From: Vulcanimicrobiota bacterium
Lineage (GTDB): Bacteria; Vulcanimicrobiota; Vulcanimicrobiia; Vulcanimicrobiales; Vulcanimicrobiaceae
Reading direction: 5' to 3'
Length of the DNA: 10,413 nt
Assembly (NCBI GenBank): GCA_003167055.1
Contig: PMUE01000281.1
Location: 1,764-12,176 of the forward strand
The notes under the pieces were generated by a model. It saw only the letters and a program-made list of their open reading frames with translations. It was not told the origin of the DNA and ran no database searches. Positions 7,045 through 10,413 of this stretch are shown here, one piece after another (positions within the stretch are counted from its first letter, which is position 1; each line of letters opens with the position of its first letter). Position numbers and translations under genes: made by a program.

Positions 7045-7074
7045 TTGACACAAAGTCTGGGTTTGTATTAGTAT
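7045..7074 (+). promoter_or_regulatory. Sigma70-like promoter for the membrane-protein/GntR operon
   Basis: A perfect -35 box TTGACA at 7045-7050 is followed after 18 bases by TAGTAT at 7069-7074 as the -10 (4 of 6 consensus bases). The region is AT-rich against a GC-rich background and lies between divergent genes. The predicted transcription start near 7081 is at most about 3 bases before ATG 7084, so the mRNA would be leaderless or nearly so, consistent with the absence of a Shine-Dalgarno. Confidence 0.7.
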
Positions 7075-7084
7075 GTCAGTACAA
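7063..7084 (+). promoter_or_regulatory. Imperfect dyad overlapping the -10 and start codon, candidate GntR operator
   Basis: TTGTA at 7063-7067 and TACAA at 7080-7084 form the outer arms of a 22-base dyad centred between 7073 and 7074; 7 of 11 base pairs match. The half sites read TTGTATTAG and, from the other strand, TTGTACTGA. Dyads with TGTAC-like arms are typical of operators for the YtrA group of GntR regulators, and a YtrA-type regulator is the third gene of this operon. The site covers the -10 and the first base of the ATG, an ideal position for repression. Binding is inferred. Confidence 0.55.
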
Positions 7085-7857
7085 TGGTAAATTGGAACAT
7101 GCTCATCGACAAGTGGTATTTCGGGCTGTTTCTCGTCGGCTACGGGCTGTTCTTGGTGGTCCGCGCTCACGCACTGAACGATTTGCGCCGGTATTTCCGG
7201 CGCGACGACCGTTCGCCCGAACTCGACGACGCGGTGTCGCGCCGTCAAGAGCTCGAATCGCTTCCGCTCGCCGCATGGTACGTTCCGGGAATCATCAACG
7301 TCCTACTCGGCGCCGCGGTACTCGGAGGCGCACTTAGCGGAATCATCGGCTACGGATTCGGCATGTGCGCCTTCGTGACAAGTTTGGGGATCTCGTATCT
7401 GCGCCTCCGCAATCGCGGAGCGACTCGTGCCGCGGCTCTCGCGCCTCGCACGCTGACGTCGATCGTTCCTCTGCCCTGGTATCCCGCAGCAGCGCTCGTA
7501 TCCATAGCACCGTTGGCCTTTGTCGACGCGCCCCAGTTCGGGGTCGCGGCGATTCTCGTGACGTTTGCGGCAATCGCGACGTTCGGCTTCGCGATTTCGT
7601 CGAATTCCATGGCATCGATCATGCCGGGCCGCGATCCACAAATCGAGTTGTATGTTGACAACCGCGTACGTCGCTGCCGCGTGCTAGGATTGTTCGCGAT
7701 CGGCATGGGCGTTCCGCTGGTTTTCGTCGCGATGGCTTGGGCCGCGACGCCCAGCACGCTGCTAAATACGATAGCGATCATCTTGGTTTTCGCGGCGTGG
7801 TGCGGATTCGTGATTCCACTGCTCGTGCGGAGCGCACGCATTCCGAGGTTTCTCTAG
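7084..7857 (+). CDS. Multi-pass membrane protein, first of a paralogous pair
   Basis: I do not recognise a named family. The 257-residue protein has about seven hydrophobic segments (roughly 8-27, 63-80, 82-103, 131-147, 151-172, 202-221, 226-246). Two polar segments are strongly conserved with the next gene product: RNRGATRAAALAPR (109-122) and IELYVDNRVRRCRV (187-200). Both lie between membrane segments and are rich in Arg, so they probably face the cytoplasm. A charged loop, ALNDLRRYFRRDDRSPELDD, follows helix 1. The ATG at 7084 is the first codon after the predicted promoter and has no Shine-Dalgarno; ATG 7099 is an unlikely alternative. The gene leads an operon with its paralogue and a GntR regulator, an arrangement often used by YtrA-type regulators to control membrane stress or transport proteins, but transport activity is unproven here. 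Confidence 0.85.
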   Translation: MVNWNMLIDKWYFGLFLVGYGLFLVVRAHALNDLRRYFRRDDRSPELDDAVSRRQELESLPLAAWYVPGIINVLLGAAVLGGALSGIIGYGFGMCAFVTSLGISYLRLRNRGATRAAALAPRTLTSIVPLPWYPAAALVSIAPLAFVDAPQFGVAAILVTFAAIATFGFAISSNSMASIMPGRDPQIELYVDNRVRRCRVLGLFAIGMGVPLVFVAMAWAATPSTLLNTIAIILVFAAWCGFVIPLLVRSARIPRFL

Positions 7858-7867
7858 TTTCTCTTGC

Positions 7868-7872
7868 GAGGA
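7868..7872 (+). promoter_or_regulatory. Shine-Dalgarno GAGGA for the ATG at 7879
   Basis: GAGGA lies 6 bases before ATG 7879, in the 21-base gap after the first membrane-protein gene. It fixes the start of the second paralogue at 7879 rather than at the in-frame TTG 7864, which would place this site inside the coding region. Confidence 0.75.
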
Positions 7873-7878
7873 CGAACC

Positions 7879-8670
7879 ATGAGCGCCGAACACTTCGCCT
7901 ATTGGTACATCTCCGTTGTGTTGATCGCCCTTGGGGTAACGGGCATTGTTGCCAATCGTTACCTAAGCGATCTCAAGCCAAACTTTTGGTTCGAGTTGCG
8001 CGATCCGATCGTACGCGATCGGCTCGGCGCGGTGCTCGACCGGCGGCGCGAAATCGAGGGGCTCGGACGCCGCCCGATTTTGGTAGCGTCAATCAGCTAC
8101 CTAATCTGCGGTCTGCTCTGCGCATTCCATGTGGTCAGCCCTGCGATTGCCTACGGACTTGGATGCGCCGACTCCGCGCTCGTCCTGGCGTTCGTCTTTG
8201 CGCGCGTGCGCAATCGTAGCCAGCGTCGCGCCGCTTCGCTCGCGCCGCGACGCCAGATCAGCGTTGTCCCGCCGCTCGCGTACGCCGGTGCATTGGTCAT
8301 TGCGTTCGTGCCGCTCTTGCTGACGGCGAACCCTGAACTGCGCTCGGCCGCGATCCTGATCACGCTTTCGAGCCTAGCGATTTTGGCAGCGGCGTGGTTT
8401 ACGGCAGGTATGGCCGCCGTTTTGGCAGGCGATGACGTCGATGTCGAACTGTACGTCGACGATCGGGTACGCCGCGCGCGGGTTTGCTCCATGCTGAGCC
8501 TGTCGTACGCGGTCGTCCCGGTCTTTGTCGCGATTGTGACTCCCATTGCGTTCACGCTTCCGACGTATTCCAGTGCGCTCGTGCTCTCTCTCGTGTTGAT
8601 GGCGTTGTTTCTCATCTGGTACAGCATTGATTTCTTGAGCGGACGCATGACTAGAACCAATGGCGCCTGA
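7879..8670 (+). CDS. Multi-pass membrane protein, second of a paralogous pair
   Basis: The protein has 263 residues with about seven hydrophobic segments and is clearly related to the product of the preceding gene along its whole length. Matching blocks are RRREIEGL (55-62, against RRQELESL), RNRSQRRAASLAPR (111-124) with SVVP following, NPELRSAAILITLSSLA (151-167), and VELYVDDRVRRARV (189-202) followed by a helix containing PVFVA. Spacing between blocks is nearly the same in both proteins, indicating tandem duplication; divergence is strongest in the transmembrane helices. No enzyme or transporter motif is visible. The two may form a heterodimeric membrane complex. The start is ATG 7879 with GAGGA upstream, and the 3' end overlaps the GntR gene by 11 bases, so all three are one transcription unit. 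Confidence 0.85.
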   Translation: MSAEHFAYWYISVVLIALGVTGIVANRYLSDLKPNFWFELRDPIVRDRLGAVLDRRREIEGLGRRPILVASISYLICGLLCAFHVVSPAIAYGLGCADSALVLAFVFARVRNRSQRRAASLAPRRQISVVPPLAYAGALVIAFVPLLLTANPELRSAAILITLSSLAILAAAWFTAGMAAVLAGDDVDVELYVDDRVRRARVCSMLSLSYAVVPVFVAIVTPIAFTLPTYSSALVLSLVLMALFLIWYSIDFLSGRMTRTNGA

Positions 8671-9049
8671 GAACGAACCACTGATCGCCGTCGATCCGCA
8701 GATCGAAACGCCGCCGTATCAACAAATCTTCGAACAAATTCGGGCGGCAATCGAGCGCGGTACGCTTGTCCCCGACGCCCCGTTGCCGACGGTGCGCCAA
8801 CTCGCCGGCGATCTCGGGGTGGCCCCCAACACGGTTGCGCGCGCCTACACGGATCTTGCCGATGCGGGCTGGCTGATTAGTGAGGGGCGGCGCGGGACGC
8901 GGGTTGCGAGCAAGACGCCCGCTGCCGACCGGCGAGCGCGATCCAACGCATTGGCGGAGGCGGCGACAAGATTCGTGGATTCGCTGCGCCATCGCGGCTA
9001 CAGCCCGACCGAGATCGCCGCGGAGCTGCACAAGGTCCTCGAATCATAG
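8660..9049 (+). CDS. YtrA-type GntR family transcriptional regulator
   Basis: This 129-residue protein has an N-terminal winged helix-turn-helix of the GntR family: PPYQQIFEQIRAAIERG (18-34), LPTVRQLAGDLGVAPNTVARAY (42-63, the DNA-reading helices), and LADAGWLISEGRRGTRV (66-82, the wing). The C-terminal part is only about 45 residues of predicted helix, ending in RGYSPTEIAAELHKVL. That is the short, effector-domain-free form of the YtrA subfamily, which usually controls its own operon, often with transporter or membrane genes. It is the last gene here, overlapping the second membrane protein by 11 bases; the dyad at 7063-7084 over the operon promoter is the likely target. What signal it answers cannot be read from the sequence. 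Family call is firm; autoregulation is inferred. Confidence 0.93.
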   Translation: MAPENEPLIAVDPQIETPPYQQIFEQIRAAIERGTLVPDAPLPTVRQLAGDLGVAPNTVARAYTDLADAGWLISEGRRGTRVASKTPAADRRARSNALAEAATRFVDSLRHRGYSPTEIAAELHKVLES

Positions 9050-9058
9050 GCCTGCAGC

Positions 9059-9088
9059 TTGACAGCCCCCCGGGCGATGTGATTGCAT
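9059..9088 (+). promoter_or_regulatory. Probable promoter of the aromatic leader and PDT-DAHPS gene
   Basis: A perfect TTGACA at 9059-9064, starting 10 bases after the GntR stop, is followed after 18 bases by a weak -10, TTGCAT (9083-9088). Spacing to the leader GTG (33 intervening bases) is identical to that of the promoter at 7045, which argues that it is real. The start of transcription would be near 9095, making the leader peptide mRNA nearly leaderless. The -10 assignment is the weak point. Confidence 0.5.
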
Positions 9089-9097
9089 AGCCGCAAC

Positions 9098-9181
9098 GTG
9101 ATTCAGATTTTCGGCTTTAGCTTTGCGTATTGGTATTACTACTTTGGCCTGTCGGGCCCAAGGGGATTCGCGCACGCATAA
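9098..9181 (+). CDS. Aromatic leader peptide of a transcription attenuator
   Basis: A 27-codon reading frame runs from GTG 9098 to TAA 9179-9181. Ten of its residues are aromatic: Phe at 5, 7, 9, 16 and 24, Tyr at 11, 13, 14 and 15, and Trp at 12; residues 11-16 are YWYYYF without a break. This is the hallmark of a leader peptide whose translation senses charged tRNA-Phe, tRNA-Tyr and tRNA-Trp. It is followed by a strong intrinsic terminator and then a prephenate dehydratase/DAHP synthase gene, so the sensed amino acids match the pathway products. Its codons 22-25 also encode the antiterminator strand (9162-9170). There is no Shine-Dalgarno; TTG 9083 in the same frame is a possible earlier start. 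The peptide itself probably has no function beyond being translated. Confidence 0.9.
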   Translation: MIQIFGFSFAYWYYYFGLSGPRGFAHA

Positions 9182-9233
9182 GCCGACCGGCCAGACGCCG
9201 GAGAACACGCGTAAAATGCATGAACGAGTCCCC
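9162..9233 (+). promoter_or_regulatory. Antiterminator pairing (attenuator regions 2 and 3)
   Basis: GGGGATTCG at 9162-9170, inside the leader peptide gene, can pair with CGAGTCCCC at 9225-9233 over nine positions (eight Watson-Crick pairs, one G-U). The second strand is also the 5' arm of the terminator hairpin, so the two structures exclude one another. The 2-strand starts 17 bases after the aromatic codon run: a ribosome stalled on that run should leave it free, whereas one at the stop codon should cover it. Confidence 0.82.
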
Positions 9234-9260
9234 GCCGAAGTGGGGACTCGTTCTTTTTCT
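9223..9260 (+). terminator. Intrinsic terminator of the attenuator
   Basis: AACGAGTCCCC (9223-9233) and GGGGACTCGTT (9242-9252) form a perfect 11-base-pair stem with an 8-base loop, followed at once by CTTTTTCT. The element lies between the leader peptide stop and the Shine-Dalgarno of the biosynthetic gene, not at the end of a gene, as expected for an attenuator. Its 5' arm is shared with the antiterminator. Confidence 0.93.
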
Positions 9261-9266
9261 GTAACC

Positions 9267-9271
9267 AGGGG
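9267..9271 (+). promoter_or_regulatory. Shine-Dalgarno AGGGG for the ATG at 9278
   Basis: AGGGG lies 6 bases before ATG 9278 and directly after the terminator T-run. It supports this start and shows that the main gene, unlike the leader peptide, uses a normal ribosome binding site. Confidence 0.75.
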
Positions 9272-9277
9272 CAAGAC

Positions 9278-10413
9278 ATGACAGCGGTCTACCAGGGAGT
9301 CGACGGAGCCTATTCGCAGCTGGTGCTGGGGCACTACCTGCGCGAGCACGGGATCGAGATGCCGACCGTGGGTCTCCCAAGTTTTCGCGAGATGGCGACG
9401 GCGGTTGCCGGGTCGCGCGCGGATGCCGGCGTGATCCCGATTGAAAACGCGATCGTCGGAACCGTTCGCGAAGGCTACGACCTGCTGGCTGAGTTCGATT
9501 TAGTGCCGGTCGCCGAAATCCAGTGGCGCACCGATCATCGTTTGCTCGGCGTGCGCGGCGCGGAGCTGCGCGACGTGCGCGAAGTGCTTGCGCATCCGCT
9601 CGTGCTAGCTGAATGCGGCGCATTTCTGGCCGGTCTCGATCACGCTCGTGCGATTCCGTGTGAAGATACCGGCGTCGCTGCTCGCGAGGTCGCGCGCGGC
9701 GGCAATCCCGCGATCGCCGCGCTTGCGTCGCCGGTGGCGGCGTCGATCTACGATCTGATCGAACTGGCCACCCACTGCAGCGACGATCCGCGTACGTACT
9801 CGCGCTTCCTGATCGTGCGTCCGCGCCATGCGTCCGCATCCAATCCGCTGCTGGCAGTCGGCAAAGGCGAACGGCGCAAGACGTCGCTGGTCTTTTCCGT
9901 CGAGGAGCGCACCGGTTCGCTGGCCGGTGTGCTTTCGATTCTCGCCGCGCACAACATCAACGGCGACAAGCTCGAATCGAAACCGTATCTCGGGCACGGC
10001 ACCGAGCGCGTCTTCTACGTTGATTTCGACGGCGATCACGAGGACCCCAACGTTGCAAGTGCGCTTGCGGAACTCAAGAAGGCCTGCAAAACGCTCACCG
10101 TGCTCGGTAGTTACGACGCGCACATCGGCGAGCCGATCGGGCGCAACGACGATCCACCCAAAGCGCTGGTTGAACTGGTGCGCGAGATCGCACCGCCGCC
10201 GGCTCCGATCAGCGATTCGCCCTTCCCCCGTGTCGCGCGCGCGGCCAATCCGCCGGGAACCACGCTGCAAATCGGCGGTGTGCGCGTCGGCGACGGTGAG
10301 TTCACGATTGTGGCGGGACCATGTTCGGTGGAATCGCGCGAACAGATTCTCGACACAGCGCATGCGGTCGCAGCCCGCGGTGCGGCAATGCTGCGCGGCG
10401 GTGCGTTCAAACC
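9278..10413 (+). CDS. Prephenate dehydratase-ACT-DAHP synthase fusion (3' end outside window)
   Basis: The frame is open to the window edge (378 codons). Residues 1-180 are prephenate dehydratase (PheA-type, prephenate to phenylpyruvate): YQGVDGAYS (5-13), VIPIENAIVGTV (52-63), HPLVLAECGAFL (106-117), and SRFLIV (175-180) at the place of the catalytic TRF motif. Residues about 202-280 are an ACT regulatory domain: TGSLAGVL (212-219) for the usual GALxxVL motif and LESKPYLG (232-239) for the ESRP motif that binds Phe. After a Pro-rich linker (about 285-327), residues 328 onward are the start of a type I beta DAHP synthase (AroF-type, PEP plus erythrose 4-phosphate): FTIVAGPCSVES (342-353) and MLRGGAFK at the edge. 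Catalytic Ser and Lys replacements are absent, but TRF to SRF and ESRP to ESKP are changes. There is no chorismate mutase domain. The gene is controlled by the attenuator just upstream. Confidence 0.92.
   Translation, partial: MTAVYQGVDGAYSQLVLGHYLREHGIEMPTVGLPSFREMATAVAGSRADAGVIPIENAIVGTVREGYDLLAEFDLVPVAEIQWRTDHRLLGVRGAELRDVREVLAHPLVLAECGAFLAGLDHARAIPCEDTGVAAREVARGGNPAIAALASPVAASIYDLIELATHCSDDPRTYSRFLIVRPRHASASNPLLAVGKGERRKTSLVFSVEERTGSLAGVLSILAAHNINGDKLESKPYLGHGTERVFYVDFDGDHEDPNVASALAELKKACKTLTVLGSYDAHIGEPIGRNDDPPKALVELVREIAPPPAPISDSPFPRVARAANPPGTTLQIGGVRVGDGEFTIVAGPCSVESREQILDTAHAVAARGAAMLRGGAFK

Noticed and set aside
9083..9097. TTG 9083 as an earlier start of the leader peptide
   Set aside because: It has no Shine-Dalgarno and would overlap the predicted -10 box; GTG 9098 fits the promoter spacing shared with the operon at 7084. 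It is not excluded.
9117..9839. A minus-strand frame covering the leader and attenuator region
   Set aside because: It is Arg-rich and low in complexity, is antisense to the fusion gene, and ends within the leader; the plus-strand leader explains the region far better.
9605..10363. A 252-codon minus-strand frame opposite the fusion gene
   Set aside because: It is antisense to the dehydratase-DAHP synthase gene, whose motifs are unambiguous, and shows no motif of its own.
1..10413. Search for tRNA or rRNA genes, CRISPR arrays, insertion sequences, integrase or attachment sites
   Set aside because: None seen: the only non-coding stretches are 7022-7083, 7858-7878 and 9050-9277, all accounted for by promoters, a ribosome binding site and the attenuator.

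Overview
The window is gene-dense, GC-rich bacterial DNA in which most genes abut or overlap and only one intergenic stretch exceeds 200 bases. The gene content (aerobic aryl-CoA-type catabolism, type IV pilin-like proteins, GTG/TTG starts) and the lack of a match to any locus order I know suggest an environmental bacterium from a poorly cultured, high-GC phylum. Candidatus Eremiobacterota or a relative is my guess, at low confidence.

Layout. (1) Positions 1-2705, plus strand: the C-terminus of an acyl-CoA dehydrogenase, an aryl-CoA ligase of the benzoate/2-aminobenzoate type, and an overlapping membrane-anchored M23 peptidase. (2) Positions 2697-4036, minus strand: an EamA-type exporter translationally coupled to a Rid-family protein. 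The Rid protein is of the type I associate with 2-aminobenzoyl-CoA/salicylyl-CoA clusters, so regions 1 and 2 may belong to one aromatic-acid pathway. (3) Positions 4035-4805, plus strand: an alpha/beta hydrolase whose start codon overlaps that of the divergent exporter. (4) Positions 4802-7021, minus strand: an acyltransferase-3 membrane enzyme followed without gaps by two small pilin-like proteins. (5) Positions 7045-9049, plus strand: a sigma70-like promoter with an overlapping dyad, two tandem paralogous multi-pass membrane proteins of no family I recognise, and a short YtrA-type GntR regulator. This looks like a self-regulated three-gene operon. (6) Positions 9059-10413, plus strand: a promoter, a 27-codon leader peptide packed with Phe/Tyr/Trp codons, mutually exclusive antiterminator and terminator hairpins, and then a gene fusing prephenate dehydratase, an ACT domain and DAHP synthase. 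That gene runs off the window.

The strongest finding is region 6. It is a complete, textbook-style ribosome-mediated attenuator for aromatic amino acids, controlling an unusual fusion of the first step of the shikimate pathway with a Phe-branch step. The second is region 5, a pair of apparently undescribed membrane proteins with a shared ELYVDxRVRRxRV motif. The promoters of regions 5 and 6 place TTGACA exactly the same distance from the first start codon, with no Shine-Dalgarno sequence, which suggests leaderless or nearly leaderless transcription.
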